This document shows, piece after piece, positions 8,842 through 18,018 of a stretch of DNA of 40,995 nt. Numbering within the stretch: position 1 is the stretch's first letter; the number at the start of each line of letters is the position of its first letter. The notes beneath the pieces were generated by a model that was not told the origin of the DNA, searched no databases, and saw nothing but the letters and a program-made list of their open reading frames with translations. The position numbers and the translations under genes were made by a program. Source of the stretch: Clostridiales bacterium DTU023 (lineage in GTDB: Bacteria > Bacillota > Clostridia > Saccharofermentanales > DTU023); assembly GCA_001512945.1 (NCBI GenBank), contig LFTF01000061.1, forward strand, positions 29,165 through 70,159, written 5' to 3'.

Positions 8842-10455
8842 ATGACGAACAGACGTAAGGGCCCCGTCGCCTTGATTATTTTGGACGGATGGGGGATATC
8901 GGATAAAAAAGAAGGAAACGCTGTACTCGCGGCGCACACGCCATATATTGACGGCCTTTTGGAAAAGTGGCCAAAGGCGGCGATCAAAACAAGTGGTCAC
9001 GATGTGGGACTCCCGGACGGTCAGATGGGCAATTCCGAAGTCGGTCACACAAATATCGGCGCGGGCAGAATTGTTTATCAGGATCTGCTCAGAATTGGCA
9101 ATGCGATTCGAGATGGTTCATTTTACGAGAACGATGCCCTTCTTTGGGCCATGAAACGCGCTGTCGAAAAAAATGTCACGCTTCATCTTGCCGGCCTACT
9201 GTCAGATGGCGGCGTCCACAGCCATCTCACGCATCTTTTCGCTCTGCTCGATATGGCAAAGAATGCGGGAGTGCGTGACGTAGCCATTCATGCGTTTTTT
9301 GACGGTCGCGACACGCCGCCTTCGTCGGGTGCCGGCTATATGGAAGCGCTTCTTGCTCATATTGAAAAAGCAGGGATTGGGAGAATCGCGACGCTTTCAG
9401 GGCGCTACTATGCCATGGACCGCGATAACCGTTGGGATCGCGTAGAACGAGCATACCGCGCATTGACGGCTCAAGGGTTTGCAGGTGAACGGGCAGTTGA
9501 TCCGGTTGCGGCAATTCGTGAATCATACAAACGCGGCGTGACAGATGAATTTATTGTTCCTGTTTTGATGACCAATCCGGACGGCACGCCCGTTGCGCCT
9601 ATAAAAAAGGGTGACAGTTTCATCTTCTTCAATTTTAGGCCTGATCGCGCTCGCGAACTGACGCGAGCATTCTGCGATCCGGATTTTGACAAATTCCCTG
9701 TCGCCCATTCACCGCTTGGTCTCACATATGTAGGGATGGCGGAATACAGCGCTGAATTCGCAGCGTACAAAGATTACCGAACGGCATACCTGCCTCAGAA
9801 CTTGACAGGCATTTTCGGTGAAATAATCGCAGACGCTGGCTTGACGCAGCTTCGCATCGCGGAGACTGAAAAATATGCCCATGTTACATTCTTCTTTAAT
9901 GGCGGTCGTGAAGAACCGTTTGTGGGAGAAGAACGAATCCTTGTGCCTTCACCGTCAGTTGCGACTTATGATCTTCAGCCCGAGATGAGTGCGCCTGAAG
10001 TGACGGACAAATTGCTTGACGTGATTGCCGGGTGTCCGCCTGATGTAATTATTCTCAACTTCGCCAATGGCGATATGATCGGCCACACAGGCATTTTTGA
10101 TGCAGCTGTTATTGCGCTGGAAACGGTAGACCGTTGCCTTGCGAAGATTGTACCTGCTATCCTTGAACGTGGCGGCCTTGCGCTGATCACAGCAGATCAT
10201 GGCAATCTTGAGGAAATGATCGATCCGATCCATGGTGGTCCGTTTACCGCGCACACCACCAATCCTGTCTGGCTCATCGGTGTGGGGCTTGAATGCGGAA
10301 CGCTCGATGAAGGGCGGCTGGCTGATCTTGCGCCTACAATGCTTGATCTGATGGGTTTGAAAAAGTCACAAGACATGACGGGTCATTCGCTATGGCAGAG
10401 GGACAACCGCTGCCAAGACGTGACTATGGAAAAAGACGGCAAGCATTCGGACTGA
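8842..10455 (+). CDS. gpmI: 2,3-bisphosphoglycerate-independent phosphoglycerate mutase
   Basis: The 537-residue enzyme interconverts 3- and 2-phosphoglycerate using two Mn ions and a phosphoserine. It has LDGWGIS (Asp 15), the nucleophile motif MGNSEVGHTNIGAGR (Ser 65; the usual Leu before NIG is Thr), HAFFDGRDTPP, GRYYAMDRDNRWDR, FNFRPDRARE, NFANGDMIGHTG and TADHGN. ATG 8842 follows the pgk-tpi stop with no gap, and GAAGGA in the 3' end of that gene serves as its ribosome site. It is about 25 residues longer than typical GpmI because of a charged C-terminal tail (after GHSLWQ) of no recognised function. The reading frame runs into the likely promoter of the next gene. Confidence 0.96.
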   Translation: MTNRRKGPVALIILDGWGISDKKEGNAVLAAHTPYIDGLLEKWPKAAIKTSGHDVGLPDGQMGNSEVGHTNIGAGRIVYQDLLRIGNAIRDGSFYENDALLWAMKRAVEKNVTLHLAGLLSDGGVHSHLTHLFALLDMAKNAGVRDVAIHAFFDGRDTPPSSGAGYMEALLAHIEKAGIGRIATLSGRYYAMDRDNRWDRVERAYRALTAQGFAGERAVDPVAAIRESYKRGVTDEFIVPVLMTNPDGTPVAPIKKGDSFIFFNFRPDRARELTRAFCDPDFDKFPVAHSPLGLTYVGMAEYSAEFAAYKDYRTAYLPQNLTGIFGEIIADAGLTQLRIAETEKYAHVTFFFNGGREEPFVGEERILVPSPSVATYDLQPEMSAPEVTDKLLDVIAGCPPDVIILNFANGDMIGHTGIFDAAVIALETVDRCLAKIVPAILERGGLALITADHGNLEEMIDPIHGGPFTAHTTNPVWLIGVGLECGTLDEGRLADLAPTMLDLMGLKKSQDMTGHSLWQRDNRCQDVTMEKDGKHSD

Positions 10456-10475
10456 ATATCCGGACGTGTTATACT
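10446..10475 (+). promoter_or_regulatory. Possible promoter for the pyruvate:ferredoxin oxidoreductase gene
   Basis: TATACT (10470-10475) is a good -10 box; the -35 match (TTCGGA, 10446-10451, spacer 18) is weak. It overlaps the end of gpmI and could give the PFOR gene separate control. Confidence 0.35.
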
Positions 10476-10520
10476 ATTTTAGCTAAATGCGAATGGTTGT
10501 TTTACTTTAGGGGGATTACA

Positions 10521-13500
10521 ATGCCAAAAAATAAGAATTATATAACAATGGATGGGAATACGGCGGCTGCTTACGCATCCTATGCCTTCACAGAGGTTGC
10601 CGGGATCTATCCGATTACACCGTCATCAGGAATGGCGGACAGCGTAGACCAGTGGTCACAGCAGGGAAGAAAAAACCTTTTTGGTCAGAGCGTTCGCGTT
10701 GTTGAGATGCAATCCGAGGGCGGCGCCGCAGGTGTCGTTCATGGGTCGCTTGCGACGGGAGCTTTGACAACAACCTATACTGCATCACAGGGATTGCTCC
10801 TGATGATTCCGAATATGTACAAAATGGCGGGCGAACTGTTGCCGGCTGTTTTCCATGTTACAGCTCGCTCCATTGCCGGTCATGCGCTGTCGATCTTTGG
10901 TGATCACGGCGATGTCATGGCCACTCGACAAACGGGTTTTGCGATCCTTGCCTCTTATGGTGTCCAATCAGCGATGGACCTCGGAGTTGTTGCCCATCTG
11001 GCGGCGATCAAAGGACGAGTGCCCTTTATGCACTTCTTTGACGGATTTAGAACATCACACGAAATCCAAAAAATCGAACAGCTCGACTATTCCGATCTTG
11101 CCGGCCTTATCGATATGGATGCGGTCGAGGCGTTCCGCAGTCGCGGCCTCACGCCCAACGAACCATGTCTGCGCGGGTCAGCACAGAACCCTGACATATT
11201 TTTTCAGGTAAAAGAGGCTGCCAATAAATACTATCTCGCCCTGCCGGAGATTGTCGAACATTACATGGATGAGATCAGCAAACTGACAGGCCGTGAGTAC
11301 AAACCATTTGTCTATCACGGGCATCCTGAAGCTGACGAGATTACAATCTGCATGGGGTCGGTCTACGACACAATTTGTGAAACGGTCGATTACCTGAACG
11401 GCCAGGGCAGAAAGACAGGCGTGGTTCACGTTCATCTCTTCAGGCCTTTTTGCGCGGACCGTCTCCTCAAGGCGATTCCTGCGACAGTAAAAAAGATAGC
11501 AGTGCTCGACCGCACCAAGGAACCCGGCGCACAGGGCGAACCGCTCTTTCTCGATGTCGTATCAGTGCTTTGCGCGGCAGGGCACCAGGCGACCGTTATT
11601 GGTGGCCGCTATGGTCTCGGATCAAAAGATACAACGCCGTCCCAAATCAACGCAGTATATGATTTGCTGACCCAGGATAATCCGCAACCACGCTTCACGA
11701 TCGGAATCAAGGACGATGTGACGAATCTCTCGTTGCCCATTGTCAATCGGATCCAGGTATCACCGAAAGGTACATTTGCCGCGCGCTTCTGGGGACTTGG
11801 CTCTGACGGTACCGTTGGCGCGAATAAGAACTCAATTAAGATCATCGGCGACAATACGCCGATGTACGCGCAGGCTTATTTCTCGTATGATTCAAAAAAA
11901 TCGGGTGGAGTTACCATCTCTGACTTGCGTTTCGGAAATTCGCCGATCCGCGCGCCTTATCTTGTGGAAAGTGCCGATTTTGTGGCCTGTCATAACCAGG
12001 CATATCTCAACCAGTACGACATGCTAAAGACTTTGAAACGAGGAGGATCCTTCCTGCTCAATACGACACGTACGGAAGAGGAGCTCGATGCTTTCCTGCC
12101 CAACCATGTCAAACGCTATCTGGCGGACAACGACATCCGTTTCTATGTCATAGACGCGGTTGCCATCGCTCAGGACTTGGGATTGGGTAACAGGATCAAT
12201 ACGATCTGTCAGGCAAGTTTCTTTAAAATCAGTGAGGTTATTCCCGTCGACGAAGCGATCAGGCACATGAAGACTGCCATTGTCCGTTCGTATGGCGACA
12301 AGGGTGAAGAGATCGTTAATATGAACTACAAGGCCGTTGACGCAGGCATCGCGCAAGTTCATGAGATCAAGGTTCCGGAAAGCTGGCGCGATCTGGAAGA
12401 AACGGCTGTGAAATTCCGCGAAGCCCCTGCGTTCGTGATGGAAATCGCCGACGTGATGAACCGTCAGGAGGGCGATAATCTTCCGGTGTCGGCATTTATG
12501 GATCATGTTGATGGCACATTCCCGCAAGCCACGTCTCAATACGAAAAACGCGGTATCGCTGTGAACGTTCCCAAGTGGATTCCGGAAAATTGCATCCAAT
12601 GCAACCAGTGCGCGTATGTTTGTCCTCACGCCGTTATCCGACCCTTCCTTTTGACAAAAGAAGAGCAGGCTAACGCGCCTGATGGCTTTAAGGCAGTCTC
12701 GGGCAACCGTCCATACGAACAGTACGGTTTCCGTATCCAGATTTCCGCCTTGGATTGCACGGGCTGCGGGTCGTGTGCCCAGGTATGTCCCGCCAAGGAA
12801 AAAGCGCTTGTCATGGAACCACTAGAAGATCACATGGAACAGGCTGATAACTGGAAGTACGCGACCTCGTTATCGACAAAACCAAATCCGATGAACAAAT
12901 CGACCGTCAAAGGCAGCCAGTTTGAGCGGCCGCTGCTCGAATTTTCCGGCGCTTGTGCAGGATGTGGCGAAACGCCCTATGTGCGCCTCGCAACGCAGTT
13001 GTTTGGTGACCGAATGATGATCGCGAACGCGACGGGTTGCACTTCTATCTGGGGAGGATCCGCGCCATCCATGCCTTACTGCGTAAACGACCAAGGATTT
13101 GGTCCCTCATGGGCGAACTCGCTGTTTGAAGATAACGCGGAATATGGACTCGGTATGCACCTCGGTGTCAAACAGCTTCGTGAGCGCGTCAACGGCTACG
13201 TCAAAGAATTATCAGAGCTCGGTGATTTACCGGCTTCGCTGGCGGATGCCATTGCTGTTTGGTTCGACAAAATGGACGAAAAGGAAGGCGCGCGCGCAAC
13301 GGCCGACGCGTTTATTGAGGCGTTAACGAGCGCTGACCTTTCTGTGGAAGCGTGCGTGATCCGTGACAAAATCATGGAACTCAAAGACTATCTGATGCTC
13401 CGCTCAATGTGGATCATCGGAGGAGATGGATGGGCGTACGACATCGGTTACGGTGGTCTCGATCACGTCATGGCCTCGGGTGAAGATATCAATGTGCTTG

Positions 13501-14060
13501 TGCTCGATACAGAAGTTTATTCAAATACCGGAGGGCAAGCCTCCAAAGCAACGCAGCTAGGAGCTGTCGCGCAGTTTGCCGCCGGTGGTAAGCCTATGAA
13601 GAAGAAGGATCTCGGCGTGATGCTGATGACCTATGGTTACGTTTATGTTGCGCAGATCTCGATGGGCGCGAACCAGGCACATACGCTGCGCGTACTCAGA
13701 GAAGCTGAAGCCTGGAATGGTCCCTCGATTGTGATCGCGTATGCTCCATGCATCAACCACGGCATTCGCGGCGGTTTGACACTTTCACAAGAACGTGAAA
13801 AAGCGGCTGTCGAAACAGGTTATTGGCACCTCTGGCGCTACAACCCGGCCGTTCTTTCGGAAGACGGGGACAAGAATCCATTCACACTCGATTCTAAGCC
13901 ACCGACTCGCGATTACAAAGAATTCCTGACACAGGAAGTACGCTACACTTCGCTTTACAAGAAATATGCGAACGATGAAGTCGAGGCAATATTTGCCCGT
14001 GCCCATGAGGCAGCAGAGGAGCGTTATAAAGGCTATCTCAAGCTTGCAAAATCTGAGTAA
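10521..14060 (+). CDS. nifJ: Pyruvate:ferredoxin (flavodoxin) oxidoreductase, single-chain
   Basis: This 1179-residue enzyme oxidises pyruvate and CoA to acetyl-CoA and CO2 and reduces ferredoxin. It is full length for the homodimeric type. Seen in order: the N-terminal pyruvate-binding domain (GIYPITPSSGMAD), the gamma domain, a two-cluster ferredoxin domain (CIQCNQCAYVCP encoded near 12590 and CTGCGSCAQVCP near 12757), the proximal-cluster cysteines (CAGCGE, ATGCTS and the Cys in YAPCINHG), and the thiamine diphosphate site (GGDGWAYDIGYGG, YSNTGGQASKAT). ATG 10521 follows TAGGGGGA; 43 further upstream codons are open but overlap gpmI and lack a ribosome site. It is followed by a strong hairpin. 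Its presence marks an anaerobic metabolism. Confidence 0.97.
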   Translation: MPKNKNYITMDGNTAAAYASYAFTEVAGIYPITPSSGMADSVDQWSQQGRKNLFGQSVRVVEMQSEGGAAGVVHGSLATGALTTTYTASQGLLLMIPNMYKMAGELLPAVFHVTARSIAGHALSIFGDHGDVMATRQTGFAILASYGVQSAMDLGVVAHLAAIKGRVPFMHFFDGFRTSHEIQKIEQLDYSDLAGLIDMDAVEAFRSRGLTPNEPCLRGSAQNPDIFFQVKEAANKYYLALPEIVEHYMDEISKLTGREYKPFVYHGHPEADEITICMGSVYDTICETVDYLNGQGRKTGVVHVHLFRPFCADRLLKAIPATVKKIAVLDRTKEPGAQGEPLFLDVVSVLCAAGHQATVIGGRYGLGSKDTTPSQINAVYDLLTQDNPQPRFTIGIKDDVTNLSLPIVNRIQVSPKGTFAARFWGLGSDGTVGANKNSIKIIGDNTPMYAQAYFSYDSKKSGGVTISDLRFGNSPIRAPYLVESADFVACHNQAYLNQYDMLKTLKRGGSFLLNTTRTEEELDAFLPNHVKRYLADNDIRFYVIDAVAIAQDLGLGNRINTICQASFFKISEVIPVDEAIRHMKTAIVRSYGDKGEEIVNMNYKAVDAGIAQVHEIKVPESWRDLEETAVKFREAPAFVMEIADVMNRQEGDNLPVSAFMDHVDGTFPQATSQYEKRGIAVNVPKWIPENCIQCNQCAYVCPHAVIRPFLLTKEEQANAPDGFKAVSGNRPYEQYGFRIQISALDCTGCGSCAQVCPAKEKALVMEPLEDHMEQADNWKYATSLSTKPNPMNKSTVKGSQFERPLLEFSGACAGCGETPYVRLATQLFGDRMMIANATGCTSIWGGSAPSMPYCVNDQGFGPSWANSLFEDNAEYGLGMHLGVKQLRERVNGYVKELSELGDLPASLADAIAVWFDKMDEKEGARATADAFIEALTSADLSVEACVIRDKIMELKDYLMLRSMWIIGGDGWAYDIGYGGLDHVMASGEDINVLVLDTEVYSNTGGQASKATQLGAVAQFAAGGKPMKKKDLGVMLMTYGYVYVAQISMGANQAHTLRVLREAEAWNGPSIVIAYAPCINHGIRGGLTLSQEREKAAVETGYWHLWRYNPAVLSEDGDKNPFTLDSKPPTRDYKEFLTQEVRYTSLYKKYANDEVEAIFARAHEAAEERYKGYLKLAKSE

Positions 14061-14104
14061 TGCCGGGCGCAGGAAGATAGTGAATAATTGACTATCAATT
14101 AACA

Positions 14105-14132
14105 AGAGGAGAACCGTTTCTGGTTCTCCTCT
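14105..14132 (+). terminator. Strong hairpin after nifJ
   Basis: A perfect 11-bp stem (14105-14115 with 14122-14132) with a 6-base loop follows nifJ. The T-tract after it is poor (CTGTCTT), so termination efficiency is uncertain. Confidence 0.65.
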
Positions 14133-14163
14133 CTGTCTTACAATAAATCAATTATAAAGACTG

Positions 14164-14194
14164 TTGGCATTCATCGGTCTTTTTTTGCTAGTAT
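14164..14194 (+). promoter_or_regulatory. Promoter for the dnaD-dnaC-acpS group
   Basis: TTGGCA (14164-14169) and an extended -10 (TGC then TAGTAT, 14189-14194) with a 19-base spacer. Transcription would start near 14201, downstream of the GTG at 14197, which argues against that codon as the start. Confidence 0.5.
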
Positions 14195-14235
14195 GAGTGC
14201 ACAACAAAAAATTAATGGGAGGAGCCAAGCAACCC

Positions 14236-15255
14236 GTGCGTATTAAAGACAGCCGTTCGATTATGTTCAGTGATACACCTGTTCCAGATCTTTTTATCCA
14301 GGATATGATGCCCAAGTTGAGCGGAAACGCCGTCAAATGCTACCTTTTTCTCAATAGTGTCTTTCACAATGGATCGCGGGACGCAACACGCGCAGATGTT
14401 GCCGATCGTCTGGGTATCTCAGAAGCAGCGGTCGATGAATCGCTCCTGGAGCTGCAAAGCATGCAGCTTATCACAGTCGGGGACCTGGATATTGCCATCA
14501 GCGACCTCAAGATGCATGAGTTGCTAAAACGCTACCGTCCCGTATCATCTTCGTTACCCGGAGATATTGTTGAACGTGAAAACCTCCATGAAGGGCGCGA
14601 AACAATGGTCAATCAAATCAATATGACGTTCTTCCAGGGAATGATGACCTTCACGTGGTACGACCATATTGATCGATGGTTTGAAGGGTATGGCTTTGAT
14701 GCGGAGGTAATGTATGCGCTCTTTCAGGAGGCCGCAAATCATAACCGTCTAGATGGGCCGGGCTATGTGATACGGATTGCCGAAGATTGGGCCGCAGCCG
14801 GTGTGAAGACCTACGATCAGTTATCGGTCTATTATTCGCAGTTCCTTGAAAAAAATAAGCTCAAAGCGCTTGTTGGCAAACGGTTGAGACGGCACCTGTC
14901 TGAGTACGATCTCGAAGACATCGATCGATGGATTGACGAATACGGCTATGGCAAGGAGATCATTGAAGAAGCGTTGTCAAAGACGCGCGGAGCATCGACG
15001 CCAAGTGTGCGATTTGTGAGTGCGATCCTTAAAGACTGGCATGAGCAAGCACTTAAAACGATCGATGACGTGAGAGACTATGAAAACAAACGCCAAGCGG
15101 ATATCACCCGGACAAGGGGCAAGTCACCTTATCGACGTGACAATCGCGACAACTTCACACAAGAGGAAGATCTTTTGCCTGACGATGATGCAGGGTTTGA
15201 TACGCGGATGCCCCGGATCATTACCGAAAACGACCAAGATGAAATAAATTCATGA
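14236..15255 (+). CDS. DnaD-domain primosome/replication-initiation protein
   Basis: The 339-residue protein has an N-terminal winged-helix-like region (about residues 1-90, with TRADVADRLGISEAAVDESL as a helix-turn-helix-like segment) and two DnaB_2/DnaD-type alpha-helical domains (about 125-210 and 215-290), each with a YGxxxEVI/YGKEIIEEAL-like signature. In Firmicutes DnaD and DnaB proteins remodel DNA and recruit the helicase loader. I prefer GTG 14236 since GGGAGGAG lies upstream and the likely transcription start excludes GTG 14197; ATG 14215 is an alternative. It overlaps the loader gene by 4 bases, the classic clostridial pairing. The acidic C-terminus (about 320-339) is probably disordered. 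Confidence 0.8.
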   Translation: MRIKDSRSIMFSDTPVPDLFIQDMMPKLSGNAVKCYLFLNSVFHNGSRDATRADVADRLGISEAAVDESLLELQSMQLITVGDLDIAISDLKMHELLKRYRPVSSSLPGDIVERENLHEGRETMVNQINMTFFQGMMTFTWYDHIDRWFEGYGFDAEVMYALFQEAANHNRLDGPGYVIRIAEDWAAAGVKTYDQLSVYYSQFLEKNKLKALVGKRLRRHLSEYDLEDIDRWIDEYGYGKEIIEEALSKTRGASTPSVRFVSAILKDWHEQALKTIDDVRDYENKRQADITRTRGKSPYRRDNRDNFTQEEDLLPDDDAGFDTRMPRIITENDQDEINS

Positions 15256-16271
15256 TGAGTCTGTCCCAAAAAATTAACGCGGATGTTGTCCGCATTTACG
15301 AACAAAGGCGCAATCAAGCTTTTTATTTGCGCGAGGAACGAGTCAAGCGCATATACGATCAATATCCTGTTTTGGAATCGCTTGATCGCGAATTGAGGAC
15401 TGCAGGACTTGAACAGCTTCAATCCTCACTGGATTGTGTTGCAAGTCAAGGAATAGACGGGAGATCCAAGTCGCTCGCACAAGTTCTTTGTGAACGTACC
15501 GATTTTCTTGCGGAACATGGCATAGCTGACGGCTACTCCAATCTGGCGCACACATGCCGCGCATGTCGCGACACTGGCCGTATCGACGGTGGATGGTGTT
15601 ATTGCCGCAGGCTAATTGTTCAACGTATACTGCCAGATTATTTCCCGGATCCAATGTCTGACGATGCCGTATTTGCCAACTTTAATCTCAATGTATTTGA
15701 CAGCAAACCCCCTGTGAAAGGCAAGGAGGCGTCCGCACGCGATACAATGGCGGACTACCTTCAGATGGCACAGTTCTACTCAGGAAACTTTGACCGTGTT
15801 CGTGATCGCAATCTTTTCTTTTCGGGAGCACCTGGGACAGGGAAAACATTTCTCATGCAATGCATCGGGCACCGGCTCATGGATGAGGGCAAATCGGTTG
15901 TTTATATCACGGCGCCCAATCTCTTTGACCTGATAACACGCTACAAGCGCCAACTTTTAGCTTATCGTCCCGATCCGGAGATGTTAGAGGAGGTCACCAT
16001 GCTCCACAACGCGCTCCTTACCTGGGATCTTCTGTTGCTAGATGATCTGGGTACGGAACCCGCGACGCCGGAGACTTATTCAAATTTGATGATGCTGCTG
16101 GACTCGAGGCAAAATCGAAATCTCGCGACCGTTATCGCATCTAACCTCGCATCACGTGATTTCACAAAGCAATATGACAGTCGTGTCGCCAGTCGTCTTA
16201 GAGGCAATTTTCTCGTCTACCGATTCCCGGGTGATGATCTGCGCCTTCGCGCAAAACATTGCGATAATTAG
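15252..16271 (+). CDS. DnaC/DnaI-type AAA+ helicase loader
   Basis: The 339-residue ATPase has Walker A GAPGTGKT (about 192-199), Walker B LLLLDDLGTE (about 260-269) and an arginine-rich C-terminal segment (SRLRGN) with a likely Arg finger. Its N-terminal half contains CRAC...CYC (spacing CxxC-x10-CxC), the zinc-binding element of DnaI-type loaders, which touches the replicative helicase. The start ATG overlaps the dnaD-like stop in an ATGA arrangement, so translation is coupled. IstB-type transposition helpers share the ATPase fold, but the zinc motif and DnaD neighbour favour replication. Confidence 0.85.
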   Translation: MMSLSQKINADVVRIYEQRRNQAFYLREERVKRIYDQYPVLESLDRELRTAGLEQLQSSLDCVASQGIDGRSKSLAQVLCERTDFLAEHGIADGYSNLAHTCRACRDTGRIDGGWCYCRRLIVQRILPDYFPDPMSDDAVFANFNLNVFDSKPPVKGKEASARDTMADYLQMAQFYSGNFDRVRDRNLFFSGAPGTGKTFLMQCIGHRLMDEGKSVVYITAPNLFDLITRYKRQLLAYRPDPEMLEEVTMLHNALLTWDLLLLDDLGTEPATPETYSNLMMLLDSRQNRNLATVIASNLASRDFTKQYDSRVASRLRGNFLVYRFPGDDLRLRAKHCDN

Positions 16272-16280
16272 GAGAGCGTC

Positions 16281-16652
16281 ATGCAGATCGGAGTTGATCT
16301 CATTCAAGTGGAGCGATTCGAGCAGGTTTGCAACCATCATGGTGATCGCTTTCTTGCACGCGTTTTTACGGACAGGGAACGGGAGATCTGCCGAGGTGAC
16401 TTGCGCCGACTTGCGGGACGATATGCGGCGAAAGAGGCTGTCTCAAAGGCTCTCGGCACTGGCATTGGCACCGGGGGTATTTTGTTTCACGATATTGAGG
16501 TTTTGCGAGACCAAGCAGGTGCTCCTGTGGTCACGCTCCACAACGCGGCAAAAATACGTTTTGATTCAATGTCAGGCTGTTCGCTTGCACTCAGCATCTC
16601 GCATGAGAACGACTACGCAGTCGCTTTTTGTGTTATCGAGACGCTGAACTGA
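16281..16652 (+). CDS. acpS: Holo-[acyl-carrier-protein] synthase
   Basis: The 123-residue enzyme moves 4'-phosphopantetheine from CoA to the serine of apo-ACP. It has the family hallmarks GVDLIQVERF (metal-binding Asp 6), RYAAKEAVSKALGTGI and a C-terminal SISHENDYAVAF. Length matches AcpS from other bacteria. TAGGAG precedes the ATG. It lies 9 bases after the helicase loader gene and 19 bases before a membrane SH3 protein, so it probably belongs to the same transcript. Confidence 0.95.
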   Translation: MQIGVDLIQVERFEQVCNHHGDRFLARVFTDREREICRGDLRRLAGRYAAKEAVSKALGTGIGTGGILFHDIEVLRDQAGAPVVTLHNAAKIRFDSMSGCSLALSISHENDYAVAFCVIETLN

Positions 16653-16671
16653 TCGCAAGAAAGAAGAGATC

Positions 16672-17895
16672 ATGGATGAGATAAAACGACCCGAGAACGA
16701 GATTCTGTCTGACAAGATAATCAAACCAGGCAGCCTTGAAGAAGGTCGTTCAGATAAGGATGTTGAGCAATCGGCAAAGATAGCGATTGATCGAGGCCTT
16801 GGGCAAATGCCCGACCTGCAGGATCATGAATCGCCTAAGGACCTGAAAGGAAACCCTGTCTATCTTGATAAAGTTAAGCGCAGGATCCCCCCCTGGCTGA
16901 TTGCGTTTGTAGTTTTCGCCACCTTGATGGCAGGATTATTCCTCGTTGTGCCACAACTGGTGTCGCGACAACCTACTCCGGATATCACGCAACCATCTGA
17001 TGGGACTATGATCCCGGGGTGGGAAGATCATCTCGCTGACAAAGATTCGGCAGTGGTATCTGCTTCATCAGCACCTTTGTTTGCGAAGCCGGATGGGAAC
17101 AGCGCCCGTGTTGCGGAAGCGCTCTTTAACGAACACGTCACCGTGCTTGACGCGAACAGCCGCGATTTTATGAATGTGCGTCTTGATGACGGTGTTACTG
17201 GTTTTATTAAACGATCGTATCTGACGGCGGATACCAGTTCATTGTCGCCAGAAGGTTGCTTGGCAAGAGTTGTTGTTCGGATCCCTTTCAAACGCGTCAT
17301 GAGCCATGCCAGCCAAGGTTCTCTCGTCATCGAGGCCCCTATGGGAAGCACTTTTTTTGCTGATTATCGGAATGGCGATTTGTTGCGGGTCCGTCTTCCC
17401 AACGGAGAATCCGGATGGATCAACGCTTCCGGCGTTCTCTTGCTTGCGCCCACGGGTGTCATTACGCCTGGAGATGATTTTCACCAGCTATTTATCGTGA
17501 CGTTGATGGCGTTTCACGACAGCCCGTTCGTCCCGGGCGGTGTGACAGCCAGGGGGATTAGCCCTGAAGGGGCATTGTTTGTAGCGGGACAGCTGAACGG
17601 TATGAATTTTGCGCGAGATCGCCGGGTGCTTATGCGCCAAGGGCTGGAAGTCGATCTTTCGTTGGACGCAGAAGGTTTGCCTGCTCTCGCGTCAATGGCG
17701 GAAGGCGATATTGTATTCATTCACAAAAAGGGAGATGATACCGCGATTCAAACGATTGGCATCCGCGTCGACGACGATCAGTTGCTCATCGCGCTTGCTA
17801 ACCGATCAACATTTAGAGTCATTGACCTCGCCTCGAGCGAGGCTGTAGAACTTGCTTCGCGTGTCATGGCAGTCAGGCGATTGGTTGCGCCGTAA
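16672..17895 (+). CDS. Membrane SH3-domain protein with degenerate NlpC/P60 domain (probable pseudoenzyme)
   Basis: The 407-residue protein has a charged cytoplasmic N-terminus (about 1-72), one membrane helix (about 75-97) and an extracellular part. Two SH3-like repeats (about 122-180 and 185-255) precede a C-terminal region (about 265-405) that lines up with NlpC/P60: SPFVPGGVTARG corresponds to the PYxxGG entry, EGDIVFI to PGDLIFF and TIGIRVDDDQLLIA to HVGIYIGxxxxIHA. The nucleophile Cys position is Pro 298 (SPEG in place of DCSG), the catalytic His is Thr 361, and the third His is Ala. Hence I infer a non-catalytic, wall-binding or regulatory role. The alignment was made by eye. The active homologue at 2618-4618 shows what has been lost. 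Confidence 0.7.
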   Translation: MDEIKRPENEILSDKIIKPGSLEEGRSDKDVEQSAKIAIDRGLGQMPDLQDHESPKDLKGNPVYLDKVKRRIPPWLIAFVVFATLMAGLFLVVPQLVSRQPTPDITQPSDGTMIPGWEDHLADKDSAVVSASSAPLFAKPDGNSARVAEALFNEHVTVLDANSRDFMNVRLDDGVTGFIKRSYLTADTSSLSPEGCLARVVVRIPFKRVMSHASQGSLVIEAPMGSTFFADYRNGDLLRVRLPNGESGWINASGVLLLAPTGVITPGDDFHQLFIVTLMAFHDSPFVPGGVTARGISPEGALFVAGQLNGMNFARDRRVLMRQGLEVDLSLDAEGLPALASMAEGDIVFIHKKGDDTAIQTIGIRVDDDQLLIALANRSTFRVIDLASSEAVELASRVMAVRRLVAP

Positions 17896-17983
17896 GAGCG
17901 GAGGGAACAATATGCCTGTTATGAACATGGGTGGTTGCACTTAAAATGAAGCTTTTCAAGCTGGTGTATAAGGAGAAAATTTA

Positions 17984-18012
17984 TTGACGTTAACCGTATA
18001 AATGTGTACAAT
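17984..18012 (+). promoter_or_regulatory. Promoter of the nucleoside-uptake operon
   Basis: TTGACG (17984-17989) and TACAAT (18007-18012) are spaced by 17 bases. Transcription from about 18019 leaves a leader of about 237 bases before the lipoprotein gene. Confidence 0.8.
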
Positions 18013-18018
18013 GTGCTA

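Noticed and set aside
12024..12629. 201-codon minus-strand open frame inside nifJ
   Set aside because: It runs antisense to conserved PFOR coding sequence with no ribosome site or neighbour logic.
14193..14235. Earlier starts (GTG 14197, ATG 14215) for the DnaD-like gene
   Set aside because: The predicted transcription start is after 14197, and the GGGAGGAG site points to GTG 14236; ATG 14215 cannot be fully excluded.
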